This document shows, piece after piece, positions 45,704 through 53,635 of a stretch of DNA of 64,000 bases. The DNA is from Halalkalibacter akibai JCM 9157. GTDB taxonomy: Bacteria; Bacillota; Bacilli; Bacillales; Bacillaceae_D. Every line of letters starts with the position of its first letter. Positions within the stretch are counted from its first letter, which is position 1. The stretch is taken from positions 1-64,000 of the forward strand of contig NZ_BAUV01000016.1 of assembly GCF_000513135.1 (NCBI RefSeq), given 5' to 3'. The translations under genes were made by a program, and so were the position numbers. The notes below the pieces were generated by a model. The model worked only from the letters and a program-made list of their open reading frames with translations. It had not been told where the DNA came from and made no database searches.

Positions 45704-45732
45704 TTGTCAATAACGGAAAGGGCACGTATAAT
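45704..45732 (+). promoter_or_regulatory. Sigma-A promoter of the maltodextrin importer operon
   Basis: TTGTCA (45704-45709) and a perfect TATAAT (45727-45732) are separated by exactly 17 bp. Operators follow immediately downstream, which suits repression. Confidence 0.8.
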
Positions 45733-45794
45733 AAAACTCAACTGGTGCAACCGTTTTCACATTATAGCAAACGGATGCTTTTTTTAAAAGCATC

Positions 45795-45818
45795 AATGCA
45801 AACGATTGCGCCATTTGT
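45795..45818. promoter_or_regulatory. Operator of the maltodextrin LacI-type regulator, copy 1
   Basis: A 24-bp sequence with the core GCAAACGATTGCGC that recurs with one mismatch at 50910-50933. The core has the LacI-family pattern (half-sites around a central CG). It also fits the cre consensus at 13 of 15 positions, so CcpA binding cannot be excluded. Confidence 0.7.
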
Positions 45819-45914
45819 GCAAGGTTGGTTAATTGATGACTGTTCTTTATTAAAGAGCAACTTTGAATACTGATTTTGCACGTAGAAGATAAATTATTTA
45901 GGGGGTAAGAGAAA

Positions 45915-47209
45915 ATGTTTAAGAAAACCAAATTAATCACATTGTCACTGTCATTATCATTAGTTCTCGCTGCATGTGGAGGGGCAACTGAGGAAGAGGC
46001 TGCACCTGAAGAAACAGTTGATGAAGGAACTAGTGAAGAGATTGTTGATTTTGAAATCGTACCTGAAGAGGGTGCTGAGTTACTTTTATGGAGTGATGGT
46101 GATCAGCAACTAGAATGGGCACAGTTAATGGCCGAGAAATTCGAAGCTGAATATGGTGTTCCGGTTCAAGTAGAGGAAGTAAACCAAGAAGAAGCACCTG
46201 AGCGTTTAGCAACTGATGGTCCACAAGGTTTAGCTGGTGACGTTTTTGCTTCTACTCATGATCGTATTGGTCGTGCTATTTCCGCAGGGTTAGTTCTTGA
46301 GAACTTCTTCCCTGAAGAATATGAAGCTGAATTCATGGATGCTGCCATTACAGCAACTTCATTTGATGGAGAGCTTTTTGGTTACCCAAGTGGAATTGAA
46401 ACATATGCGCTATATTATAACGCAGATTTAGTAGAGCAAGCTCCTGAAACAATGGAAGAATTATTTGAAGTAGCGAACGAATTAACTGAAGGAAACCAGT
46501 ATGGTTTTATGATGGAGCCAGCTAATCTATACTTCATCTACGGGTTCCTAGGTGGATATGGTGCTTACGTATTTGGTGATGAAGGAACAAATCCTACTGA
46601 AATTGGATTAAATAATGAAGGCGCCGTACAAGGGATGGAAAATGTATTTAATCGTCTTCGTGATGAAATAACACCTGGCATGGCAGCTGAAGACATTACT
46701 TACGATGTAAGAACAGCTTTGTTTGAAGAAGGTAATCTAGCGTTTGATATTAATGGTCCTTGGGCTGTACGTGGTTATGAAGATGCAGGAGTGAACTTTG
46801 AAGTAGCGCCACTACCATTACTAGGTAATGGAGAAAATCCAACTAGTTTCTCTGGAACACGTGGTTTTTATGTTAATGCTTATACGGAATATCCAGATGC
46901 TGCGTCTCTATTAGCTCAATTTATTACGAACGAAGAGAATTTACTGCTTTCGTATGAAATTACTGGTGCATTACCTCCACGTCTAGCGTTAGTTGAGCAT
47001 GAAGATATTCAAAGTAATCCAATTTCTGTTGTTTCTTAGAGCAAGCAACTCACGCTGTTCCAATGCCAAATATTCCTGAAATGCCACTTGTATGGGATCC
47101 TATGCATGCAGCATTCACAGAGATTTGGAATCAAAAAGTTGATGTTCAGGAAGCTTTAGATCGTGCAGTGAGTACGATTGAAACGGCTATCGCAGAACAA
47201 CAACAATAG
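45915..47209 (+). pseudogene. mdxE: Maltodextrin-binding lipoprotein, frameshift near the C-terminus
   Basis: The first frame encodes a lipoprotein signal (lipobox VLAAC) and most of a MalE-type binding protein, then stops at 47039. The next frame continues FLEQATHAVPMPNIPEMPLV to ...AIAEQQQ and a stop at 47207-47209. One T restored near 47033 (GTTTC to GTTTTC) joins them, giving about 431 residues with the normal MalE C-terminus. Neighbouring permease genes and maltose enzymes support maltodextrin binding. The rest of the frame is clean, so a read error is likely. If real, the protein would lack its last 57 residues. Confidence 0.88.
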
Positions 47210-47234
47210 TTACAGCGATTAATACATGATAAAA

Positions 47235-47286
47235 AATCAGCGAGTGTGGTTTATAGGAATTATCCCCCTAAACCCACTTGCTGATT
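47235..47286 (+). other. Long intergenic hairpin between binding protein and permease genes
   Basis: About 18 bp of nearly perfect complementarity (AATCAGCGAGTG... with ...CACTTGCTGATT) enclose a short loop, with no T-run after it. Such a stem between a binding protein and its permeases is a known device for protecting upstream mRNA and giving more binding protein than permease. Confidence 0.6.
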
Positions 47287-47328
47287 ATCTAATTTCATTG
47301 AATTTATGTTCTGAAGGGGGAAATTATT

Positions 47329-48660
47329 GTGTCAACAAATAAGGAAGTTCAAATGTCCCATAAAGACAAAAGCCATAGCAAAATAGCAGCGTTGCTGTCT
47401 GTTTTCTTTATGGGACTTGGTCAATTTTATAATAAGCAATATTGGAAAGGTATCGTTTGGGTGGCGTTTGAAATCGTCGTGTTAATCTTTTTCGTTAAAC
47501 CAATCGCAAATGGTTTATATGGATTAATCACACTTGGAGAAACGCCTCAAGTAAGGCAACGAGGACGCATTATTGAACAAGGAGACCATTCCATTTTATT
47601 AATGGCTGAAGGTTTAATGATGCTTATTGTTTTACTAGCTGTATTAGGGATCTGGTATTTTAGCATTCGTGACGCCTATTTGATTGGTAAATTACGTGAG
47701 CAAGGTGAGAGAATTCCTAATTTTAAAGAATCATTCCGTAACATTTGGGATAATGGGTATGCTTATATTTTAATTACTCCAACCGCTATCGCGATGTTAC
47801 TATTAACCGTTTTTCCGCTTGTGTTTACAGCTTTAATTGCTTTTACAAACTTTTCTTCACCTAACTACTTACCTCCGAGAGCATTAGTAGACTGGGTTGG
47901 TTTTGAACAGTTCTTTCGATTATTTACGATGGAGTCTTGGAGAGGGACGTTTTTAGGTGTGTTCTCTTGGACGATCATTTGGGCAGTTTTATCAACATTA
48001 ATTGTAGTATTTGCTGGATTATTTGTCGCAGTTGTTTTATCGCAAAAAGTAGTGAAGTATACGAAGTTTTGGAGAAATATATACATTATTCCTTGGGCTG
48101 TACCTGGTTTTGTTAGTATCTTGATCTTTAGGAATATGTACAATGGCCAGTTTGGAGTTATTAACGAAATGTTACGAACAGTTGGTTTGAATCCGATTCC
48201 GTGGCTTTCAGATCCGACTTGGGCAAAAGTAGCTGTATTACTAACTAATCTATGGTTAGGATTTCCGTTCTGGATGGCGCTATTTACAGCAGTTCTTACA
48301 ACGATTAGTAAAGAGTTATATGAAGCTGCTGAAGTTGATGGGGCGACAATTGTTCAACAGTTTCGCAAAATTACCTTCCCAATTGTAATGGTAGCGGCAG
48401 TACCGCTAATGGTTTTTACCTTCGCATTTAACTTTAACCAGTTAACTTTTATTTACTTAATGACTGAAGGTGGACCGACGAACGCCAATTATAATTATGC
48501 AGGTCATACAGATATCCTTTTATCATGGATCTTTAAGATGACGCTCGATAACGGGCAATATGCCATTGCATCTGCTGTTGCTTTAGTGGTGTTCCTTGTA
48601 ATTGCTGGGTTTGCGTATTTCAATTTACGCAATACCAAAGCCTTGAAAGGGGATGCGTAA
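47329..48660 (+). CDS. mdxF: Maltodextrin ABC transporter permease, MalF type
   Basis: A 443-residue membrane protein, longer than ordinary permeases because of an N-terminal extension with an extra helix pair (LSVFFMGLGQFYNKQYWKGI) as in Bacillus MdxF. The six-helix core follows, with the EAA loop YEAAEVDGAT near residue 340. The start is GTG behind GAAGGGGG. Together with the next gene it forms the membrane channel for maltodextrins. The N-terminal GQFYNKQ motif is shared with other Firmicutes MalF-like proteins. Confidence 0.93.
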   Translation: MSTNKEVQMSHKDKSHSKIAALLSVFFMGLGQFYNKQYWKGIVWVAFEIVVLIFFVKPIANGLYGLITLGETPQVRQRGRIIEQGDHSILLMAEGLMMLIVLLAVLGIWYFSIRDAYLIGKLREQGERIPNFKESFRNIWDNGYAYILITPTAIAMLLLTVFPLVFTALIAFTNFSSPNYLPPRALVDWVGFEQFFRLFTMESWRGTFLGVFSWTIIWAVLSTLIVVFAGLFVAVVLSQKVVKYTKFWRNIYIIPWAVPGFVSILIFRNMYNGQFGVINEMLRTVGLNPIPWLSDPTWAKVAVLLTNLWLGFPFWMALFTAVLTTISKELYEAAEVDGATIVQQFRKITFPIVMVAAVPLMVFTFAFNFNQLTFIYLMTEGGPTNANYNYAGHTDILLSWIFKMTLDNGQYAIASAVALVVFLVIAGFAYFNLRNTKALKGDA

Positions 48661-48661
48661 T

Positions 48662-49537
48662 ATGTTTAGTACGAAAGTGAAAAGAACAATAAATTACATC
48701 ATTGTATATACGATACTAGTTGCACTTGCGATTATTTGTTTGTTTCCTGTTTACTTTATCTTTATTGGATCAGTGAACCCAGGTTCTTCACTGCATTCGT
48801 CTCAAATCTTCCCAAGCCCTGCAGATTGGAATTGGGGTCATTACAAAGCATTATTCGAAAAACATGATTATGTAACTTGGTATAAAAATACGATGTTCAT
48901 TGCTGTTTCCAATATGGCTATTTCAACTGTATTTGGAGTATTATCAGGTTATGCATTTTCGAAGTTTAGATTTAAAGGTAAGAAACAAGGGTTAATGGCG
49001 ATTATTATCTTACAGATGTTCCCGACTATTATGGGAATGATCGCTATTTATACGTTACTTGGTGCTTTTAATCTATTGGATACGCATCTTGGTTATATTT
49101 TAGTTTTAGCTGCTGGAAGTGTAGCGTTTAATACTTGGATCGTAAAAGGATTCTTTGATGGGATTCCAAATAGTTTAATGGAAGCGGCTAGGATAGACGG
49201 TGCTTCCAATACAGATATTTTTGTCAGAGTCATGCTTCCTTTAGCGATGCCAATTATTGCCTTTATTGCGTTTAATAGTTTTGTTGGAGCTAGTATGGAT
49301 TTTATTATGGCTGAAGTTATTTTAAGATCTAGCAGTAACTGGACGTTAGCGCAAGGTTTATTTACATTAGTTTCAGGTCAGGCGAATAACAATTTCACTG
49401 TCTTCGCAGCCGGAGCTGTGTTAATTTCGATTCCATTAATGGTGTTGTTCTTTGTATTCCAACGCTATATTGTGGAAGGACTAACTGCAGGAGCTGAAAA
49501 GGCTAAGTTTTATAGAATAGGTGGTATAATTGTTTAA
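48662..49537 (+). CDS. mdxG: Maltodextrin ABC transporter permease, MalG type
   Basis: A 291-residue permease with six predicted helices and the EAA loop MEAARIDGASNTDIF near residue 175. Its ATG directly follows the mdxF-like stop codon by one base and has AAAGGGG nine bases upstream; an in-frame ATG nine bases earlier overlaps mdxF and has poor spacing. The last eight bases overlap the start of a 33-codon membrane ORF. No ATPase gene is present in this operon. Confidence 0.93.
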   Translation: MFSTKVKRTINYIIVYTILVALAIICLFPVYFIFIGSVNPGSSLHSSQIFPSPADWNWGHYKALFEKHDYVTWYKNTMFIAVSNMAISTVFGVLSGYAFSKFRFKGKKQGLMAIIILQMFPTIMGMIAIYTLLGAFNLLDTHLGYILVLAAGSVAFNTWIVKGFFDGIPNSLMEAARIDGASNTDIFVRVMLPLAMPIIAFIAFNSFVGASMDFIMAEVILRSSSNWTLAQGLFTLVSGQANNNFTVFAAGAVLISIPLMVLFFVFQRYIVEGLTAGAEKAKFYRIGGIIV

Positions 49538-49631
49538 GAAATTTAAAATCATATCTATCATTATTATGCTGCTTGGAATAGGTTTGTTTTTATATTCAGC
49601 GCTATTACTCTGGGTTGTAATGGCTTCATAA
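49530..49631 (+). CDS. 33-residue predicted membrane protein coupled to the MalG-type permease
   Basis: A TTG-initiated frame overlaps the permease stop codon and has AGGTGG five bases upstream. It encodes a basic start (MFKKFK) and one long hydrophobic helix (SIIIMLLGIGLFLYSALLLW), ending VVMAS. The overlap implies translational coupling with the permease. It is followed at once by the operon terminator. Not recognised; a small accessory subunit of the transporter is an attractive but unproven idea. Confidence 0.6.
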   Translation: MFKKFKIISIIIMLLGIGLFLYSALLLWVVMAS

Positions 49632-49641
49632 AATAACGTTT

Positions 49642-49686
49642 AGGGTGACGGTTAAGGTAAAAATAGCCTTACGTCACCCTTTCTTA
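49642..49686 (+). terminator. Rho-independent terminator of the importer operon
   Basis: AGGGTGACG pairs with CGTCACCCT, with an inner AAGGT/GCCTT extension, followed by TTCTTATT. Confidence 0.8.
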
Positions 49687-49710
49687 TTGAAAATAGATTG
49701 TTTATTAAGA

Positions 49711-49725
49711 ATGTAAACGCTAAAA
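49711..49725 (+). promoter_or_regulatory. cre-like site before the LacI regulator gene
   Basis: ATGTAAACGCTAAAA matches 14 of 15 cre consensus positions. It may be bound by CcpA or by the regulator itself. Confidence 0.55.
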
Positions 49726-49753
49726 TAGATATTAGAGGTAGGAGGTGATACCG

Positions 49754-50770
49754 ATGGCGGTCACTATTAAAGATGTCGCTAAACGGGCAAATGTTGCTCC
49801 GTCGACGGTATCTCGAGTTATTGCGAATAGTTCTCGTATAAGTGAAAAAACAAAAGAGCGTGTTAGAAAAGCAATGGAAGAGTTAGGGTATCATCCAAAC
49901 TTCAATGCTAGAAGCTTAGCAAATAAAAGCACGAAAACATTAGGGATTGTAATGCCTAATTCTGCAAAAATAGCCTTTCAAAACCCGTTCTTTCCAGAAG
50001 TTATACGAGGAATTAGTATGAAAGCATATCAAGAGGGATACGGTCTTTATTTATCAACAGGGCAAACGGAAGAAGAAATACTAGAAGAAGTTAAACATAT
50101 GGTCTATGGTGGACGAGTTGATGGGATTTTGCTCTTGTATTCAAGAGTGAACGATCAGGTCATGCCATTTTTAATTGAGCAGAAATTTCCATTTGTTTTA
50201 ATTGGGAGACCCCATAATATAGATGAAGAACAAGTTACTTTTGTCAATAATGATAACTTTAAAGCGGCAAAAACAGTAACTGAATACTTAATGCTCCTTG
50301 GTCATGAAAGAATTGGGTTCATAGGTGGAAATCTAGATTTTGTTGTTACGATCGACCATATGAAAGGGTATGAAAAAGCTTTAAGTAATGCAAACATTCC
50401 TGTTCGACAGGAATATATTGTTCATCACGAAGAACTTCTAGAAGGCGGGCAAGATGCTGTTATAGAATTAATGTCGCTCGGTGAAAGACCAACGGCTTTA
50501 ATTGTTGCGGACGATATCATGACTTTTGGCGTTTTGAAAATGCTTGCAGATATGAACGTGCAAGTACCTAAAGATATGTCGATTGTTAGTTTTAATAATG
50601 TGATGATTTCAGAACTTTCTTCACCAACTATGACAACTGTCGATATCCACATTTATGAACTAGGCTTTGAGGCTACTAATTGTTTAATAAATAAAATTAA
50701 GTTACCTGAATTAGGAGAGCAACAAGTGATTGTGCCACATAAATTAGTGAAACGTGAATCTTGTAAATAA
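49754..50770 (+). CDS. LacI-family regulator of maltodextrin use (MalR-like)
   Basis: A 338-residue repressor. The N-terminal HTH is TIKDVAKRANVAPSTVSRVI, followed by the hinge RSLANKSTKTLGIV and a periplasmic-binding-like core (GRVDGILLLYSR, IGFIGGNLDF, SIVSFNNVMISEL). The ATG at 49754 is preferred because AGGAGGTGAT lies eight bases away. It sits between the importer operon and the alpha-glucosidase gene, both preceded by the same 24-bp operator, so it very likely controls them in response to maltose or maltodextrin. Confidence 0.92.
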   Translation: MAVTIKDVAKRANVAPSTVSRVIANSSRISEKTKERVRKAMEELGYHPNFNARSLANKSTKTLGIVMPNSAKIAFQNPFFPEVIRGISMKAYQEGYGLYLSTGQTEEEILEEVKHMVYGGRVDGILLLYSRVNDQVMPFLIEQKFPFVLIGRPHNIDEEQVTFVNNDNFKAAKTVTEYLMLLGHERIGFIGGNLDFVVTIDHMKGYEKALSNANIPVRQEYIVHHEELLEGGQDAVIELMSLGERPTALIVADDIMTFGVLKMLADMNVQVPKDMSIVSFNNVMISELSSPTMTTVDIHIYELGFEATNCLINKIKLPELGEQQVIVPHKLVKRESCK

Positions 50771-50817
50771 GGGTTATTCCAGAGGTCAAAATAGACCTTT
50801 TGGGGTATCCCTTTTTC
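50771..50817 (+). terminator. Terminator-like hairpin after the regulator gene
   Basis: GGGTTATTCC ... GAGGTC pairs with GACCTTTTGGGGTATCCC and is followed by TTTTTC. It is related in sequence to the terminators at 25481 and 53471. Confidence 0.75.
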
Positions 50818-50851
50818 TTCGTTTAAACTACTTTTGTATAAATGCAAATGT

Positions 50852-50880
50852 TTGTTCATAAAGAACTTATAGGATATAAA
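50852..50880 (+). promoter_or_regulatory. Probable sigma-A promoter of the alpha-glucosidase gene
   Basis: TTGTTC (50852-50857) and TATAAA (50875-50880) are separated by 17 bp, upstream of the operator copy at 50910. Confidence 0.6.
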
Positions 50881-50909
50881 AATAAAAGTAAAAACAATTA
50901 AAAAACCTT

Positions 50910-50933
50910 AATGCAAACGATTGCGCAATTTGT
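50910..50933. promoter_or_regulatory. Operator of the maltodextrin LacI-type regulator, copy 2
   Basis: Identical to the site at 45795-45818 at 23 of 24 positions (core GCAAACGATTGCGC). It starts 30 bp after the -10 box of the alpha-glucosidase promoter, a position suited to blocking transcription. Confidence 0.75.
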
Positions 50934-50976
50934 TGGTATGTGGTATTTTAATGTTATAGAAGAGGGGGAGAGGAAT

Positions 50977-52644
50977 ATGCAAAAAAAATGGTGGAAAGAA
51001 GCCGTAGCTTATCAAATATATCCGCGCAGCTTTATGGACTCTAATGGAGACGGTATTGGTGATATTCAAGGGATCATTACAAAATTAGATTATTTGAAAA
51101 ATCTAGGGATTGATGTTATTTGGATTTGTCCCATTTTTAGTTCGCCTAATGATGATAACGGTTACGACATTAGCGACTATAAAGGAATAATGGAAGACTT
51201 CGGAACAATGGCCGATTTTGATGAACTTTTAAAAGAAGTACATGCTCGCAATATGAAATTAATCTTAGATTTAGTTATTAATCATACATCAGATGAGCAT
51301 CCATGGTTCATAGAGTCACGTTCATCAATTGATAATCCTTATAGAGACTATTACATTTGGCACGAAGGAACTAAGGAACAAGAACCAAATAATTGGGAAT
51401 CTATCTTTGGTGGTTCAGCATGGGAATTTGATGAGAATACACAAGAGTACTATATGCATGTGTTTTCACGTAAACAACCTGATTTAAATTGGGAAAATCC
51501 AGCAGTTCGAAAAGATTTATATGCGATGGTAAATTGGTGGCTAGATAAAGGGATTGATGGGTTTAGGGTTGATGCTATATCACATATTAAGAAAGCTCCT
51601 GGTTTCCCTGATTTACCTAATCCAAAGAACAAAAAATATGTTTCTTCATTAGACGGTCATATGAATCAAGAAGGAATACAAGTCTTTTTAAATGAATTAA
51701 AGAAAGAAACATTTGAAAAATACGATATTATGACTGTTGGAGAAGCGAACGGAGTGAAAGTAGAACAGGCCGAACAATGGGTGGGAGAAAGCGATGGCTG
51801 TTTTAATATGATTTTTCAATTCGAGCACTTAGATTTATGGGGAAAAAGTGTAGACGGTGGCTTGGATTTACCAGCTCTGAAGAAAACTCTTTCAAAATGG
51901 CAAAATGGGCTAGATGGATTGGGTTGGAATGCATTATTCTTAGAGAACCATGATCAACCACGTTCTGTTTCAACATGGGGAAATGATCAGGAATACCGTG
52001 TTCAATCAGCTAAAGCGTTAGCAACGATGTATTTCTTAATGCAAGGAACTCCCTTTATTTATCAAGGTCAAGAAATTGGAATGACAAATGTTCAATTTCA
52101 TGCAATTGAGGATTATAATGATGTAGCAATCAAGAATCTTTACCGAAATGAAATTGAAAGCGGAACCGCTCATGAAGAAATAATGAAAGTAATTTGGAAA
52201 AACGGAAGAGATAATTCAAGAACTCCAATGCAATGGACTAGCGAAGAAAAAGCTGGATTCACAAACGGCTCTCCTTGGTTAAAAGTAAATCCCAACTTCA
52301 AAGAGATTAATGTAGAACAATCTCTAGAAGATTCACAGTCTATTTATCATTTTTATAAAGAGTTAATAAAACTAAGAAAAGAAAATGAAGCGTTAATCTA
52401 TGGAACATATGAGCTAATTTTAGAAGGTCACAATCAAATTTATGCTTATACTAGAACATTAGGGAACGAGAAATTTATAATCCTCTCAAACCTCTTTGCA
52501 AAAAGCACAGATTGTGAGTTACCTCTTAAATTTAATAATTGCTCTGTAGAGTTATTATTAAGTAATATGAATGAACCATTAAATGACTCAGAGACTAAGT
52601 TTGAGTTAAAACCTTATGAAGCAAGAGTATATAGAGTTAAATAA
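50977..52644 (+). CDS. Alpha-glucosidase, GH13_31 family
   Basis: A 555-residue GH13 enzyme of the oligo-1,6-glucosidase/alpha-glucosidase group. It has region I DLVINHTSDEH, QPDLNWENP (the subfamily marker), nucleophile Asp in GFRVDAISHI, acid Glu in TVGEANGV, and Asp in LENHDQPRSV. The residue after the nucleophile Asp is Ala. Family knowledge links Val at this site to alpha-1,6 and smaller residues or Thr to alpha-1,4 preference, so maltose-type substrates are inferred. The ATG is placed behind AGGGGGAG; the open frame upstream runs through the operator. It is cytoplasmic, as no signal peptide is seen. Confidence 0.92.
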   Translation: MQKKWWKEAVAYQIYPRSFMDSNGDGIGDIQGIITKLDYLKNLGIDVIWICPIFSSPNDDNGYDISDYKGIMEDFGTMADFDELLKEVHARNMKLILDLVINHTSDEHPWFIESRSSIDNPYRDYYIWHEGTKEQEPNNWESIFGGSAWEFDENTQEYYMHVFSRKQPDLNWENPAVRKDLYAMVNWWLDKGIDGFRVDAISHIKKAPGFPDLPNPKNKKYVSSLDGHMNQEGIQVFLNELKKETFEKYDIMTVGEANGVKVEQAEQWVGESDGCFNMIFQFEHLDLWGKSVDGGLDLPALKKTLSKWQNGLDGLGWNALFLENHDQPRSVSTWGNDQEYRVQSAKALATMYFLMQGTPFIYQGQEIGMTNVQFHAIEDYNDVAIKNLYRNEIESGTAHEEIMKVIWKNGRDNSRTPMQWTSEEKAGFTNGSPWLKVNPNFKEINVEQSLEDSQSIYHFYKELIKLRKENEALIYGTYELILEGHNQIYAYTRTLGNEKFIILSNLFAKSTDCELPLKFNNCSVELLLSNMNEPLNDSETKFELKPYEARVYRVK

Positions 52645-52657
52645 AAATAGACACAAT

Positions 52658-52690
52658 GAAAGAAACCGTTATAAGCAACGGTTTCTTTCT
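52658..52690 (+). terminator. Rho-independent terminator
   Basis: GAAAGAAACCGTT and AACGGTTTCTTTC form a perfect 13-bp stem just after the alpha-glucosidase gene. Confidence 0.85.
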
Positions 52691-52996
52691 GTATAAAATG
52701 GTATTTTTGCACTTTGGTGTTTATTGGTTAGTGGGTGGTATATTTTTTTTTCCACTGAGTGTAGCGGAATGAAACGAACTTCTAGAAATCTGATAAAAAG
52801 ATGAAAAGAATTATACGTAACAATGCTTCGAGTTTACTAAATATGATGCCTCTCTCTATTAATAATTAGGAAACGTACACAAACAGCTTTTTTCGAATTG
52901 AATTAATGGCCGTCTTAGTGTATCGTCTATAGTATACATATCCATTATAAAACGTTTAAAAGCTAGTTCATATATGAATGAATTGAGGAGGAGAAT
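52691..52996. other. Intergenic region without a recognisable gene
   Basis: The AT-rich gap between the alpha-glucosidase terminator and the next gene holds only very short frames without ribosome binding sites. TATACATATCC-ATTATAAAA near 52935-52955 is promoter-like, but no clear -35 box was found. Confidence 0.4.
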
Positions 52997-53380
52997 ATGT
53001 CTGCATTAAGAACTCTTGTAGGTTTATGGAAAAATCATGAGGAAACAAAAGAAAAACCGAAGTTGCCCGAATTAAAAACGCGTTACTATAAAAAAAGTCG
53101 AGAAGTAATGATTGAACAAGTTAAAAAGATTGTCAATAACAATAAATTTCCGAATTGGAAAATATCAGAGATTGACGAAGAACGAGGTGAGGTCACATTA
53201 GTTAAACAAGGGATGGGTTCATCAATTATGGTTGTCACCATCTTTAAAATTAATCCTGTAAAATCAGCAATTGATATTTACTGCGCAAAACAGGGATCAT
53301 TTGGTGATTTGGGAAGTAGTTACAAAGCTATTTTACAATTTTTTAAAGCGCTTCACACAGAGGTAACACCGGAAGATTAA
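52997..53380 (+). CDS. Conserved-looking hypothetical cytosolic protein
   Basis: A 127-residue basic, soluble protein with a strong GAGGAGGA site. It has no signal peptide or membrane segment. It reads as one alpha/beta domain: a helix with KKSREVMIEQVKKIVNN, strands WKISEIDEERGEVTLVKQ and SIMVVTIFKINP, then AIDIYCAKQGSFGDLG and a C-terminal helix. This looks like a small Firmicutes family of unknown function seen in bacilli; I cannot name it with confidence. It is monocistronic and unrelated in context to the flanking sugar genes. Confidence 0.8.
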   Translation: MSALRTLVGLWKNHEETKEKPKLPELKTRYYKKSREVMIEQVKKIVNNNKFPNWKISEIDEERGEVTLVKQGMGSSIMVVTIFKINPVKSAIDIYCAKQGSFGDLGSSYKAILQFFKALHTEVTPED

Positions 53381-53470
53381 TATCTAAAAGCTGAAACGTT
53401 GCAGAACGCTACTCACCTTAAGAAGTCAAATACTTCTATAGAAGGAAGGTAGAATCTCTCATATTGTCTC

Positions 53471-53525
53471 GGGGTTATTCCAAACGGGTCCTATATAGAC
53501 CTTTTGGGATAACGCCTTTTTATTA
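53471..53525 (+). terminator. Rho-independent terminator
   Basis: GGGGTTATTCCAAACGGGTC pairs with GACCTTTTGGGATAACGCC around CTATATA, followed by TTTTTATT. It lies 90 bp after the preceding stop codon and resembles the terminator at 50771. Confidence 0.75.
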
Positions 53526-53598
53526 GAGGTCAATATATTGCACCTTTAAGTCAATATAGTAAGTATTTATTCTTTGCAATGAGCTTTATAATTAAAAT

Positions 53599-53613
53599 AT
53601 GAAAGCGATTACA
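53599..53613 (+). promoter_or_regulatory. cre site (CcpA operator) at the third importer operon
   Basis: ATGAAAGCGATTACA matches the cre consensus at all 15 positions. It begins seven bases after a TATAAT box (53587-53592), an ideal place for catabolite repression; the -35 region is weak. Confidence 0.8.
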
Positions 53614-53635
53614 ATATTGAAGGCGGTGAAAAAAG

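Larger units (their letters stand above)
45534..45914. other. Divergent maltodextrin control region
   Basis: This 381-bp gap between the amylase and the mdxE-like gene contains a near-consensus plus-strand promoter and at least three operator-like sequences with a GCAA-x-CG core: near 45743 (GCAACCGTTTTC), 45767 (GCAAACGGATGC) and 45799 (GCAAACGATTGC). A reverse-oriented relative, AAGCGTTTGC, lies near 45614. An 87-codon open frame here overlaps all these sites and is not considered a gene. Confidence 0.7.

Noticed and set aside
45610-45873. 87-codon plus-strand open frame upstream of the maltodextrin-binding protein
   Set aside because: It overlaps the promoter and operators, has no ribosome binding site and shows no protein-like composition.
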